Positions 35,041 through 43,364 of a stretch of 44,224 nucleotides of DNA are shown here, one piece after another (position 1 is the stretch's first letter; each line of letters starts with the position of its first letter). The DNA is from Phycisphaerae bacterium (GTDB taxonomy: Bacteria > Planctomycetota > Phycisphaerae > UBA1845), in contig JAJDDW010000096.1 in the NCBI GenBank assembly GCA_029260115.1, positions 1 to 44,224 on the forward strand, written 5' to 3'. The notes under the pieces were generated by a model. That model ran no database searches, was not told the origin of the DNA, and was given only the letters and a program-made list of their open reading frames with translations. Position numbers and translations under genes: made by a program.

Positions 35041-35211
35041 TTATTTCTTGGGTGATGACGGAAAACTATCTTCGCAGCTTTCTACATAGCCACACGCCCG
35101 GCAAAGAAGTTTGCAATGCCTGGCTACCAAGGCCTGTCGAAGACACTGCGGACACAAAGTTGATTCATCCGGTACGCTCACCTCGTTGAGACTGGTTGTT
35201 GTAATTTCCAT
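35041..35211 (-). CDS. 56-residue zinc-ribbon microprotein upstream of pyrC
   Basis: A short open frame with a perfect AAGGAGG 9 bases before its ATG (35211), the best ribosome binding site in this area. The 56-residue product begins MEITTTSLNE and carries two cysteine pairs, CPQC (20-23) and CRAC (37-40) followed by GY, plus C33 and C46, consistent with one zinc ribbon. The tail is acidic then Lys-rich. There are no membrane segments. It lies 29 bases upstream of pyrC on the same strand, so the two are probably cotranscribed. I do not recognise a named family. Confidence 0.75.
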   Translation of the reverse strand: MEITTTSLNEVSVPDESTLCPQCLRQALVARHCKLLCRACGYVESCEDSFPSSPKK

Positions 35212-35252
35212 CGTATAGAGCCTCCTTGCTCAAACAGAATTATCTCACGTTC

Positions 35253-35271
35253 TGTCATTCCCGCCTACGCG
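35253..35271. repeat. Partial copy of the CGTCATTCCCGC repeat
   Basis: TGTCATTCCCGCCTACGCG matches the first two thirds of the 28-base palindromic unit found at 37112, 37251, 42347, 42413 and 42487; the second arm is lost. Confidence 0.55.
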
Positions 35272-35296
35272 ACAACGACGCAGTTTCCTTATGCTA

Positions 35297-35346
35297 ACAG
35301 CTCCAGTATAAGCTTACATACCACGTGGTCCACTAGCCGGAGCTGT
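35297..35346. promoter_or_regulatory. Nested palindrome in the pyrC/amidohydrolase divergent spacer
   Basis: ACAGCTCC (35297-35304) and GGAGCTGT (35339-35346) are perfect inverted arms. Between them lies ACCACGTGGT (35320-35329), a perfect 10-base palindrome. The element sits in the 188-base spacer between the divergent microprotein-pyrC pair and the amidohydrolase gene, so it could be an operator for either; a TATACT on the minus strand falls next to it. Confidence 0.45.
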
Positions 35347-35399
35347 GACTAATGGAATCTTGCTAGTGCGGATTAAAATATACTGGAGGAGTTCCTGAA

Positions 35400-37106
35400 A
35401 TGAGAATGAATCATGGTTTCAATCATCATGTAGCGATTATCATCGCTTGGCTAGTATTCCCTACCCTCACGATTGCACAATCCGTCGAAAACAAAACAGG
35501 CGTCGCGGATATCGTGATTATGGACGCGAAAATATGGCGGGGCGTAGATGGGCCTTACGCAAATTCCTTGGCTATCGTTGGAGACCGAATCGCGGCTATG
35601 GGTGACGAGCCGACCATTCGCAAATGGATTGGGCCTAAAACCAAAGTCATTGATGCCAAGCGACGTAGACTCATACCTGGCATCACCGATAGTCACGCGC
35701 ACGTCATCGGAGGTGGATTACAGCTTGCACGCTTGAAACTGCGCTCGGTTAGCAATCGTGAAGAATTCATCGCAGCCGTACAGGCGAAAGCGAAAGATAC
35801 CAAGCCCGGCGCGTGGGTTTTGGGCGGACGGTGGTCGGTGGATAGCTGGTCATCGCCGGAGTCTCCCTCGCGATATTGGCTCGACCCTGTAACCGGCGAC
35901 ACACCCGTATTGTTAAGCCGCATGGACGGTCACTCTGCGTTAGTAAATTCCGCAGCATTGCGCATCGCGGGTATTGATGAAAACGGTCCGCCTGACCCGA
36001 CTGGGGGAGAGATTGTACGCGATCCCAAAACCAATCAACCAACGGGCATTCTTAAAGAATCAGCTATGGGGCTTGTCCGCAAACATATTCCGGAAACAAC
36101 CGCCGAGGATAAGTACCAAGCGCTACTGCGAGCCGTGAAACATGCCAACGCCCACGGTATTACATCGGTTCACGATATGAGTAACGTGGGCGATGACGAA
36201 GCTTTCGAGCGAGCCTACCGGGAAGGCACGTTGTCACTGCGCATCACAAGTTATATTCAAGCGGACGATGTCTTTAAGTATTTAGACTTCGCATCATCAA
36301 GTGAGGCCAATCAACCGTTCTACCGTGTCGCAGGATTCAAAAAATATATGGACGGTTCGCTCGGTAGTCGAACTGCATACATGCACGAACCCTTTGCAGA
36401 CGCAAACCACGATTCAACTTACCCACAAGGACAATTGACGGCCTTCGCTGCGAATAAAAAACTTTTTACTCAGACGGTAGAAGCCGTGTACGCAAAGGGT
36501 TTGCAATTAGCCGTCCATGCGATTGGCGACCAGAGCAATCACCTGCTGCTCGACGAATACGAACGCGTGGCTGGTCGTCATGGATACGAAAAAATTCGCC
36601 ATCGCATCGAACACGCCCAACACCTGCTGCCATCCGACATTGCCTGCTTCGCCAAGCTCGGCGTAGTCGCTTCGATGCAGCCTTTACACAAAGCCGACGA
36701 TGGTCGTTATGCAGAAATTGCTATCGGAAAAGAAAGGCTAACTGGCTCCTACGCTTTCCGTAAATTGCTGGAATCCGGCGCTCTGCTATGTTTCGGAAGC
36801 GATTGGCCAGTAGTGAGTTTGAATCCCTTTCTTGGTATTGATGCCGCTGTAAATTCTCGCACGCTGGAAGGAAAAGTTTGGCTACCATCTCACGCGCTAA
36901 CTGTCGAAGAAGCCTTGCGGGCGTATACGGTAACGCCGCAAATCGTAGTAGGGCGGGATAAAGAACTTGGCACGATCGAAGTGGGTAAGCTGGCAGACCT
37001 CGTGATTCTTGGTCGTGACCTATTGACCATTAAACCTACAAAAATACCGGATACCAAAGTAGCGTATACGATCGTAGCGGGGAAAGTAGTATTTGAATCA
37101 GAGTAA
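35400..37106 (+). CDS. Exported YtcJ-like amidohydrolase
   Basis: A 568-residue Amidohydro_3 family metal-dependent hydrolase. The signal peptide (HVAIIIAWLVFPTLTIAQS) suggests export. The metal motif is ITDSHAHVIGGG, with GAWVLGGRWSVDSW, YMDGSLGSRTAYMHEPF, LQLAVHAIGDQSNHLLLDEY, RIEHAQHL and CFGSDWPVVSLNPF following in the family order. YtcJ-like enzymes hydrolyse amides or imides; the substrate is unknown. GGAGG lies 10 bases before ATG 35400. It is followed by a nested repeat element rather than another gene. Confidence 0.92.
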   Translation: MRMNHGFNHHVAIIIAWLVFPTLTIAQSVENKTGVADIVIMDAKIWRGVDGPYANSLAIVGDRIAAMGDEPTIRKWIGPKTKVIDAKRRRLIPGITDSHAHVIGGGLQLARLKLRSVSNREEFIAAVQAKAKDTKPGAWVLGGRWSVDSWSSPESPSRYWLDPVTGDTPVLLSRMDGHSALVNSAALRIAGIDENGPPDPTGGEIVRDPKTNQPTGILKESAMGLVRKHIPETTAEDKYQALLRAVKHANAHGITSVHDMSNVGDDEAFERAYREGTLSLRITSYIQADDVFKYLDFASSSEANQPFYRVAGFKKYMDGSLGSRTAYMHEPFADANHDSTYPQGQLTAFAANKKLFTQTVEAVYAKGLQLAVHAIGDQSNHLLLDEYERVAGRHGYEKIRHRIEHAQHLLPSDIACFAKLGVVASMQPLHKADDGRYAEIAIGKERLTGSYAFRKLLESGALLCFGSDWPVVSLNPFLGIDAAVNSRTLEGKVWLPSHALTVEEALRAYTVTPQIVVGRDKELGTIEVGKLADLVILGRDLLTIKPTKIPDTKVAYTIVAGKVVFESE

Positions 37107-37111
37107 AGATT

Positions 37112-37278
37112 CGTCATACCCGCGGAGGCGGGTATCCAGTTTTTCTGAAATTCCGTAGGTTGGGTCATCGACCCAACTCCTCCTATACCTGCTGATCCAA
37201 CTGTCGGATCGATGACCCGACCTACGCGCCTGAATGCTTCATTGCTTCACCTGGATTCCCGCCTGCGCGGGAATGACG
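37112..37278. repeat. Composite nested inverted-repeat element (167 bases)
   Basis: The outer arms are two opposed copies of the 28-base unit (37112-37139, CGTCATACCCGC...; 37251-37278, ...GCGCGGGAATGACG). Inside are two opposed copies of a second unit, 37155-37177 (GTAGGTTGGGTCATCGACCC...) and 37203-37225, which match at 20 of 23 positions. Each unit is itself palindromic. The whole fills the space between the amidohydrolase and lipM stops, which converge here. Confidence 0.75.
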
Positions 37279-38034
37279 TTACGCCCTGCGCATCCATTCT
37301 TGCCCACGATATTTATCTCGAAGCTCCTCGATGCGAGAATTCTCATGCGCTTCCCATGATCCTGATAACAGCGGCCGACTAAGCGTATGCCCGGCGTGAC
37401 TGGGCACAAGCGTTTGCAATTTTTCAATCGCATCATCCGGTAAAGGATTACGCTGGCTAGCCGATTGAACGTCGAACTCATCCGCCGTCACGATGGACCC
37501 ATGCTGAAGAATCGCTTGCCGTGTTCTTCGCTGCGCGCTGCCTACAATTTTGTCGCCACAAACGATCACATCAAAACAATGTCGCCGGGCAAAGCAAAAG
37601 AACGGGCCTCGCGTCGGGGTGGAATCATCAGAGGTGCCGCAGGGGTTTGCTTCAATCCCCATCTCTCTAAAGCTGCGAATCACCGCTTCGTGCATGAGTT
37701 CGTAAAGTTTGTTCGCACTGCCATTCACCAATGGATCATTCACCGGCAATGCTAGCGAATAGGTCAACTCTTGATCGTGAAGAATCGCGCCGCCACCGGT
37801 AAGACGCCGCACAGCCGGCAACGCGCCAAGTCGCGCGGGCAGGGCCTCATACTCTGCAAATGGTTGAAAATAACCTAGCGAAATCGTTGGTTGATCCCAT
37901 TGATAAAGCCGCAATGTTGCCTGGGACATTCCTTCGCCCACCAGCGTCATCAGCGCCTCGTCGCGGGCCATATTGCTAGGCCCGTCAAGCGGCGGGTCGT
38001 GAATGATGCGTATTATGTTGCCAGGCTGCACCAA
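37279..38034 (-). CDS. lipM: LipM-type octanoyltransferase / lipoate ligase family protein
   Basis: A 251-residue BPL_LplA_LipB-fold protein that moves octanoyl groups from acyl carrier protein to lipoyl domains such as GcvH. It has ISLGYFQPF, VRRLTGGGAILHDQELTYSL and GDKIVGSAQRR then ILQHGSI. Cys147 (FFCFARRHCFDV) aligns with the catalytic cysteine of Bacillus LipM (ACFDAPSWYELV), which argues for LipM rather than LplA. It starts at TTG 38034 or GTG 38031, 9 bases after gcvPB, and ends the glycine-cleavage operon, where a lipoylation enzyme makes functional sense. Confidence 0.87.
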   Translation of the reverse strand: MVQPGNIIRIIHDPPLDGPSNMARDEALMTLVGEGMSQATLRLYQWDQPTISLGYFQPFAEYEALPARLGALPAVRRLTGGGAILHDQELTYSLALPVNDPLVNGSANKLYELMHEAVIRSFREMGIEANPCGTSDDSTPTRGPFFCFARRHCFDVIVCGDKIVGSAQRRTRQAILQHGSIVTADEFDVQSASQRNPLPDDAIEKLQTLVPSHAGHTLSRPLLSGSWEAHENSRIEELRDKYRGQEWMRRA

Positions 38035-38043
38035 GGGAATCCA

Positions 38044-39510
38044 TTAAGACTCTGCTTGCCAGCGAACATTTAAGTTTCGATTAGCCGCCACTTCGTCGAG
38101 ACGTTTTACCGGCATGCTATGAGGCGCGGTCTTGACGATACTCGGATCATTTTCAATCTCGTCCGCAATATCTAGCATGGCCTCTACAAAATGGTCTAAC
38201 GTGGCCAGCGACTCCGTCTCCGTCGGTTCGACCATCAGACAATGATGGATAGGCCAACTCATCGTCGGCGGATGAATGCCGTAGTCGATTAAGCGCTTAG
38301 CGATATCATGTTGCGTAACCCCGGCTGACTCAAACTCTGGCACCATGATGAACTCATGTGCAAAAGGTGGTGGAAAAGGAATCTTATATCGATGCTTGAG
38401 CCTAGCTGCCAAGTAGTTGGCATTTAACACAGCCTTCTCAGCGACATCGCGCAGACCATCTCGGCCTAAACTGCGTATATATGTATACGCCCGCACCAGC
38501 ACGCCGATTTGCCCATAAAATGAGCGTACCAGGCCAATGCTGTCGTGTCGATGATAATCCCACCCAAAGGTGCCATCCTCATGTTTGACGACCTGAGGCT
38601 TGGGCAAAAACTTTACCAGATGCTCAGCCACTGCCACGGGACCCGCGCCTGGACCACCACCACCATGCGGGGTGCTGAAGGTCTTGTGCGTGTTGTAGTG
38701 CATCACATCTACGCCAAAATCGCCCGGCTTAGTAATGCCGAGAATGGCGTTCATGTTCGCACCGTCGAGATATAGTAGCGCGCCTTTAGCGTGAACAATC
38801 TCCGCGATTTCTGCTATTTGATCGTCGAATACGCCAACCGTATTAGGATTCGTAATCATCATCGCAGCCGTATTCTCATCTACCTTACTACGAAGATCGC
38901 TTAGATCGACCCGGCCATCTGGCATGGAAGCTATGGATACCGTCGACTTACCGCAACAAGCGCACGACGCAGGATTCGTGCCATGAGCGCTATCTGGCGC
39001 CAGCACATTCGTCCGATTCTCGCCGCGACTGACATGATAGGCCTCTATAATCATCAGCCCCGTCATCTCACCATGCGCACCCGCCGCAGGTTGAAGTGTG
39101 ACCTCAGTGAGGCCTGCTATTTCAGCTAAATCGCAGCGCAAACGATACAACAATTCGAGTATGCCCTGGACATCAGACTCAAATTGATAGGGATGAATGT
39201 GGGCAAAGCCAGGCATCGCAGCCACCCGCTCATTGATGCGCGGGTTATACTTCATGGTGCAACTACCCAGCGGGTAGAAATTTTCGTCCACGCTAAAACA
39301 TCGGTGCGACAAGCGTTTATAGTGACGAACGACGTCCAACTCGCCAACTTCTGGCAGCGCGGTGGGTGTGCTTCTAATTGTCTCAATAGGTAAGGCCGCT
39401 TTTATATCTGTGGTGGGGACATCCAAGGTCGGCAGGCTAGTTGCACATAACCCCGGCGCACCATTTTCAAAGAGCAACGGATGATCCTTTTTTTGCAATT
39501 CAGGAATCAT
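38044..39510 (-). CDS. gcvPB: Glycine dehydrogenase (decarboxylating) subunit 2
   Basis: The PLP-bearing half of a two-subunit glycine decarboxylase (P-protein). The 488-residue product has LGSCTMKYNPRINERVA, LQPAAGAHGEMTGLMII, MITNPNTVGVFD, and DVMHYNTHKTFSTPHGGGGPG with the Schiff-base lysine. ATG 39510 is chosen because it overlaps the zinc-ribbon stop (ATGA) and has GAGG just upstream; the frame open to 39645 lies inside that gene. It acts with GcvPA, GcvH and GcvT; the last two are outside the window. Confidence 0.95.
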   Translation of the reverse strand: MIPELQKKDHPLLFENGAPGLCATSLPTLDVPTTDIKAALPIETIRSTPTALPEVGELDVVRHYKRLSHRCFSVDENFYPLGSCTMKYNPRINERVAAMPGFAHIHPYQFESDVQGILELLYRLRCDLAEIAGLTEVTLQPAAGAHGEMTGLMIIEAYHVSRGENRTNVLAPDSAHGTNPASCACCGKSTVSIASMPDGRVDLSDLRSKVDENTAAMMITNPNTVGVFDDQIAEIAEIVHAKGALLYLDGANMNAILGITKPGDFGVDVMHYNTHKTFSTPHGGGGPGAGPVAVAEHLVKFLPKPQVVKHEDGTFGWDYHRHDSIGLVRSFYGQIGVLVRAYTYIRSLGRDGLRDVAEKAVLNANYLAARLKHRYKIPFPPPFAHEFIMVPEFESAGVTQHDIAKRLIDYGIHPPTMSWPIHHCLMVEPTETESLATLDHFVEAMLDIADEIENDPSIVKTAPHSMPVKRLDEVAANRNLNVRWQAES

Positions 39511-39821
39511 GCTTCCTCTACCTGTGGCTTCTTCAAGCTGCGCGTTTCGGACGCTGCTTGTTGCTGGTCTTTTAGCCGCGAATTCACTGCTGATCGCCAT
39601 AACTTCTCCAACGTATACTGCTTGCCACATTCCGGACACCGACACACAGTCAAGCCGGAAAGGTTATAACCACATTGCGGGCAGATCGGAGGTTGATGCC
39701 GCGCCGCTTGCCATCCTCGTATAAATCCGTTTCGCCAAAGCAACCACGTGGCCAAGATCGCCACGATAGTCGTCAAGACAACCAACAAGCCAACGCCTAG
39801 GCTGACAAGGTCATGGGGCAC
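39507..39821 (-). CDS. Zinc-ribbon membrane protein inserted between gcvPA and gcvPB
   Basis: About 104 residues: one transmembrane helix (LVSLGVGLLVVLTTIVAILATWLLW), then a ribbon CPQCGYNLSG...CPECGKQYTLEKLW of the planctomycete type, then a Gln/Lys/Glu tail. The start is set at GTG 39821, two bases after the gcvPA stop; the frame continues upstream into gcvPA without sense. Its stop overlaps the gcvPB start by ATGA, so it is translated as part of the glycine-cleavage operon. The function is unknown; the ribbon likely faces the cytoplasm. Confidence 0.8.
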   Translation of the reverse strand: MPHDLVSLGVGLLVVLTTIVAILATWLLWRNGFIRGWQAARHQPPICPQCGYNLSGLTVCRCPECGKQYTLEKLWRSAVNSRLKDQQQAASETRSLKKPQVEEA

Positions 39822-39822
39822 A

Positions 39823-41160
39823 CTACACCGCCCCCAAAGCGTCAACGAGTAAATCAATCTCTTGTTTCGTCCGCTTCTCCGTGACCGCGACGAGAAAACA
39901 ATCCGACCAGTCCTCATCAAAACGCGACAAAGCCACGCCCGCAAGAACCCCGCGCTCACGACAAGACGCCATCACCTTCGCCACATCCCGCGTCGTTTGA
40001 ATAACAAACTCTTTGAAATACGATTTTCCATATCGCAACGAATAGCCATCGAGCGCCGCAATTTTTTCCGCCGCATAATGAGCCTTGTGAAAACACCGCG
40101 AAGCTACATCCTCAAGCCCCAGCTTGCCCATGGTAGCCATATAAATAGAAGCACGAATAGCTAGTAGTCCTTGGTTCGTGCAAATATTGCTCGTCGCCCG
40201 CTCACGTTTAATGTGCTGTTCGCGCGTTTGCAACGTCAAACAAAAACCACGGCGGCCATCTTCGTCGTGCGTCATACCAACCACGCGCCCAGGCATTTTA
40301 CGCAAATATTCTTTTCGACAGGCCATCAACCCCAGGTACGGACCGCCATACTGCAGCGGAATTCCCAGCGACTGACCTTCACCCACCACAATGTCAGCAT
40401 CAAAATCACCCGGAGATTTCAATAGCCCGCATGAAATCGGATCAACCGACACAATCGCCAACGCGCCATGCTCATGTATCCGAGGAATGATGCGGTCTAG
40501 TCGTTCCACACATCCAAAAAAGTTAGGAGATTGTACGACCACACCAGCCGTCTCATCATCCATCATGGCAGCTAGCTTGGAAGCGCTGACTGTACCGTTA
40601 GGCGTCGGCAACACGACCACGTCTAGGTCGCGTTCATGTGCATAACTCTTGAGCACAGCCATAGTATCAGGATGAACGGATGCCGCCACGATGATACGAT
40701 TGCGTTTTTTGATGTTAGCCGCCATCGTCATCGCTTCTGCCGCCGCTGTGGCACCTTCATAAAGAGAGGCATTAGCCACGTCCATGCCGGTGATCTGGCA
40801 GATCATCGTTTGAAATTCATAAAAAAGTTGTAAAATGCCCTGCGAGGCTTCTGCTTGGTAAGGCGTATAAGCCGTGAGCAGTTCGGATTGACCAGCCATC
40901 GCGTCCACAACCGTCGGAATGAAATGGTCATACGCACCGCCGCCTAGAAAGCTAACCAATTCTTCGCAGTGCTTATTTTTTCCCGCGAGCGCGTTGAGGT
41001 CTTTGAGCAGTTCTAATTCACTCACCCCAGCCGGCACATTCAAGTTGCCGTTACATCGAATCGCCTCCGGCACGGAAGCAAACAGCGACTCCACCGACGA
41101 AGCGCCGATCGTCGCTAGCATATCCTTAACTTGAGGCTCAGTAAGTTGCGTATATCTCAT
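39823..41160 (-). CDS. gcvPA: Glycine dehydrogenase (decarboxylating) subunit 1
   Basis: The N-terminal-half subunit of the split P-protein, 445 residues. Typical segments: LVSFLGGGAYDHFIPTVVDA, LLTAYTPYQAEASQGILQLFYEFQTMICQITGMDVANASLYEGATAAAEA, GVVVQSPNFFGCVE, GEGQSLGIPLQYGGPYLGL, TREQHIKRERATSNICTNQGLLAIRA. Together with GcvPB it decarboxylates glycine and loads the aminomethyl group on lipoylated GcvH. It follows yhaM by 26 bases and leads into the zinc-ribbon gene with no gap. Confidence 0.96.
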   Translation of the reverse strand: MRYTQLTEPQVKDMLATIGASSVESLFASVPEAIRCNGNLNVPAGVSELELLKDLNALAGKNKHCEELVSFLGGGAYDHFIPTVVDAMAGQSELLTAYTPYQAEASQGILQLFYEFQTMICQITGMDVANASLYEGATAAAEAMTMAANIKKRNRIIVAASVHPDTMAVLKSYAHERDLDVVVLPTPNGTVSASKLAAMMDDETAGVVVQSPNFFGCVERLDRIIPRIHEHGALAIVSVDPISCGLLKSPGDFDADIVVGEGQSLGIPLQYGGPYLGLMACRKEYLRKMPGRVVGMTHDEDGRRGFCLTLQTREQHIKRERATSNICTNQGLLAIRASIYMATMGKLGLEDVASRCFHKAHYAAEKIAALDGYSLRYGKSYFKEFVIQTTRDVAKVMASCRERGVLAGVALSRFDEDWSDCFLVAVTEKRTKQEIDLLVDALGAV

Positions 41161-41186
41161 GGTCTACTTCTCTGTGGTCGCGTCCG

Positions 41187-42176
41187 CTATCGCTCTTCGC
41201 CTGGGCCGCAAATGTTTGGTTTATAAACTTTAGTTTCCAGCGCTCTATTATAATTGGTCCATTGACTCTGCGTATCTCGATCGTTTTCAATCTCAGCCAG
41301 AAACATCGTGACCTTCGCATCCAGGTTATCCAGGTAATGAATCGCGACCGCCTCCGGGATAGCCGGCAACTTCGGGCTACCAAACTCATACCTACCGTGA
41401 TGGCTCAGCACAATATGCTGCAGCGCCCAGCGGATTCTATCCGAAATCGGCGTTTCTCGCTTCTCGTTTAGCTGCGAAACTTTCTGATCGATCCAACCCA
41501 CCGCCAACGTAATGTGCCCCAGCAACTGTCCCTCGTCAGAATAACCGATACTGGTCTCAAAATTCAATTCCGACGCTTTCCCGATGTCGTGCAAAAATAA
41601 TCCCGCCAACACCAAATCAAGGCTGAGCTTTGGATATTGCGGTATCACTTTCAGCGCTAATTCTAACAGGCTAACCGTATGCTCCAGCAGCCCACCAATA
41701 TACGCATGGTGCATCACCGCCGCCGCCGGGGCCTTGCGAAACTTGGCCATCAAAGCCTCATCTTCAAGAAAAGCCTGCATAATCGCTCCCAGCTCAGGCT
41801 GTTTGACCGTGGCGAGAATCTCATTAAGCCGCGCCCAAAGCTTGTCTATATCCTTCTGGGTAGTGGGTAGAAAATCCGCAATCTCAAAGCTGCCAGCCTC
41901 CGCGGGCCTCATGGCGTCGATGATGAATTGCGAGTTTCCCTTATAATTTTCAACCCTCCCTTTGAAGCGAAGAAATCCTCCCTCGGGCATTTTTTTGTAG
42001 CCATCTTCCGATGCCTGCCATTGTCGTGCGAGCAACTGCCCAGACCGATCCACCAAAACAGCGTGAATGTATAGCCCACCTTGGGTTGTCGTGCGCAGGT
42101 CTTTGGATCGGATCAGGAAAACCTCATCCTCGACCCGGTCCCCGGCCTGTAAATCTGATATATAACGGCGGGCCAT
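41187..42176 (-). CDS. YhaM-like OB-fold/HD-domain nuclease
   Basis: A 329-residue protein with an N-terminal OB fold (about 1-95; VDRSGQLLARQWQAS, GFLRFKGRVENYKGNSQFII) and a C-terminal HD domain (HHAYIGGLLEHTVSLLELAL, then LAGLFLHDIGKASEL and LSHHGRYEFGSPKLP). This is the layout of the YhaM 3'-5' exoribonuclease family. GGAG lies 7 bases before ATG 42176. It is the probable first gene of the operon that continues into glycine cleavage, an unusual partnership with no obvious metabolic reason. Confidence 0.9.
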   Translation of the reverse strand: MARRYISDLQAGDRVEDEVFLIRSKDLRTTTQGGLYIHAVLVDRSGQLLARQWQASEDGYKKMPEGGFLRFKGRVENYKGNSQFIIDAMRPAEAGSFEIADFLPTTQKDIDKLWARLNEILATVKQPELGAIMQAFLEDEALMAKFRKAPAAAVMHHAYIGGLLEHTVSLLELALKVIPQYPKLSLDLVLAGLFLHDIGKASELNFETSIGYSDEGQLLGHITLAVGWIDQKVSQLNEKRETPISDRIRWALQHIVLSHHGRYEFGSPKLPAIPEAVAIHYLDNLDAKVTMFLAEIENDRDTQSQWTNYNRALETKVYKPNICGPGEER

Positions 42177-42346
42177 CGATCACTCCCATACAAAACGGTC
42201 ATCAAAAGATCGCAGCAGGTAAGCCGCGACCGACTCTACAGACAGGTAGATTAGGGCCCAATCGCACCCCAAGCAACCCGCAGCATAATCGCCCTGATCT
42301 TGTCTACGAATGGCATGAACGATGACGTATGTGAATTCAAATCCCT

Positions 42347-42374
42347 CGTCATTCCCGCTTAGGCAGGAATCCCG
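42347..42374. repeat. CGTCATTCCCGC repeat, diverged copy
   Basis: 28-base palindromic unit in plus orientation; CGCTTAGGCAG replaces the usual CGCGTAGGCGG, so the stem is weakened. Confidence 0.65.
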
Positions 42375-42412
42375 CGACTATGGGCGCGGCATGAGTATGT
42401 ACGGCCATTCCT

Positions 42413-42440
42413 CGTCATTCCCGCGTAGGCGGGAATCCAG
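42413..42440. repeat. CGTCATTCCCGC repeat, intact copy
   Basis: 28-base unit in plus orientation, starting CGTCATTCCCGCG and ending GGCGGGAATCCAG; the arms ATTCCCGC/GCGGGAAT pair perfectly. Confidence 0.75.
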
Positions 42441-42486
42441 GCATGCCGTGATGCGATAAGAGCGACCACCAATCGGTAACGAAGAA

Positions 42487-42514
42487 CTGGATACCCGCCT
42501 GCGCGGGTATGACA
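42487..42514. repeat. CGTCATTCCCGC repeat, inverted copy
   Basis: 28-base unit in minus orientation, CTGGATACCCGCC...GCGGGTATGACA. The ATACCC/GGGTAT change is compensated in both arms, as in the copy at 37112-37139, which supports selection for a hairpin. Confidence 0.75.
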
Positions 42515-42692
42515 GACGGGCCGTGTGCCCCATTCTTTGCCTACTGGCAAAGGGTGGGGGAAGGACGCGTATCCAATGGGGTAGCAACGACCAAAACCAA
42601 GTGACTCCGACCAACGATAGACGAGTCCTGTGCATGTTCCCGCCGTAGCCGGTATGATAAAGCTTCGATTCTCGATGAAACGGTCGGCGCAC

Positions 42693-43364
42693 ATGGGCGA
42701 AAAAATCACAAGAAAGCGCCAAGAAACCCGGCTCGCCCCAGAGCCGTTAACCACCTGCCCGCAGTGTACCTACGCGCTCACCGGATTGCCGAGCGCCCAC
42801 CGCTGCCCGGAGTGCGGGTTTGAGTATGACGAGTATTCATGGGAATGGCTGAAGCCTGCCAAGAAAATACGTCGAACAAGAATGTGGACGGCTTTGTGGC
42901 TAATAGTTCAAATCCGTCTAGCCTTTTTGCTTCTTTCATTTACAACATTCTCCAAGGGATGGATAGTCAACGGTAGTTTATCTGGAGTTATCAATATTTT
43001 TATAGCTATCATGGTTCTTATCAATTCAATTGTGACGATTAGAAAGCTAATCATCTACGATCCACAATCTCTCATCGCAGTCTGTAGGAAAGGAATTGTT
43101 ATTTACGGATCATTCGACGCTTTTCATGTTGGTATGGGCGAGATGAAATTTCAAGATAACTGTCGGATCATATCTTGGACTGAATATCAAGACATCATTG
43201 TCGTTGGGACAATGAACGTTGAATATAGATTGATGTGCGTAAACGAGGCGTGGTACAATACGCGTCAATTCGTTCTAGACAAAGCAGAGTTAGAAATACT
43301 GCGTCGCGCCCTTCTTGACGCCAAAGCTCATTACCTAAACCTCGAGCAAGCAAAAGACATATGA
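42693..43364 (+). CDS. Zinc-ribbon membrane protein, first of a tandem pair
   Basis: About 223 residues. After a basic N-terminus and LAPEPLTTCP, the ribbon reads CPQCTYALTG...HRCPECGFEYDEYSWEW. Two transmembrane segments follow (TALWLIVQIRLAFLLLSF and SGVINIFIAIMVLINSIV), then a soluble beta-rich C-terminal part (about 120-223) reminiscent of a PH-like domain. The start at ATG 42693 is chosen by comparison with its neighbour; ATG 42675 and 42630 are alternatives. The latter half is A+T-rich. Its stop overlaps the next start (ATGA, 43361-43364). Confidence 0.78.
   Translation: MGEKITRKRQETRLAPEPLTTCPQCTYALTGLPSAHRCPECGFEYDEYSWEWLKPAKKIRRTRMWTALWLIVQIRLAFLLLSFTTFSKGWIVNGSLSGVINIFIAIMVLINSIVTIRKLIIYDPQSLIAVCRKGIVIYGSFDAFHVGMGEMKFQDNCRIISWTEYQDIIVVGTMNVEYRLMCVNEAWYNTRQFVLDKAELEILRRALLDAKAHYLNLEQAKDI

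Larger units (their letters stand above)
42177..42692. other. Repeat-rich spacer before the zinc-ribbon pair
   Basis: No gene is seen in these 516 bases. They hold three copies of the CGTCATTCCCGC repeat (listed separately) and a weak fourth near 42637-42658 (TTCCCGCCGTAGCCGGTATGA). Between copies are short unrelated sequences. Confidence 0.6.

Noticed and set aside
42347..42514. Possible CRISPR array
   Set aside because: Only three copies, one inverted, with unequal spacing (66 and 74 bases start to start) and palindromic hairpin form; the same unit occurs singly elsewhere. No cas genes.
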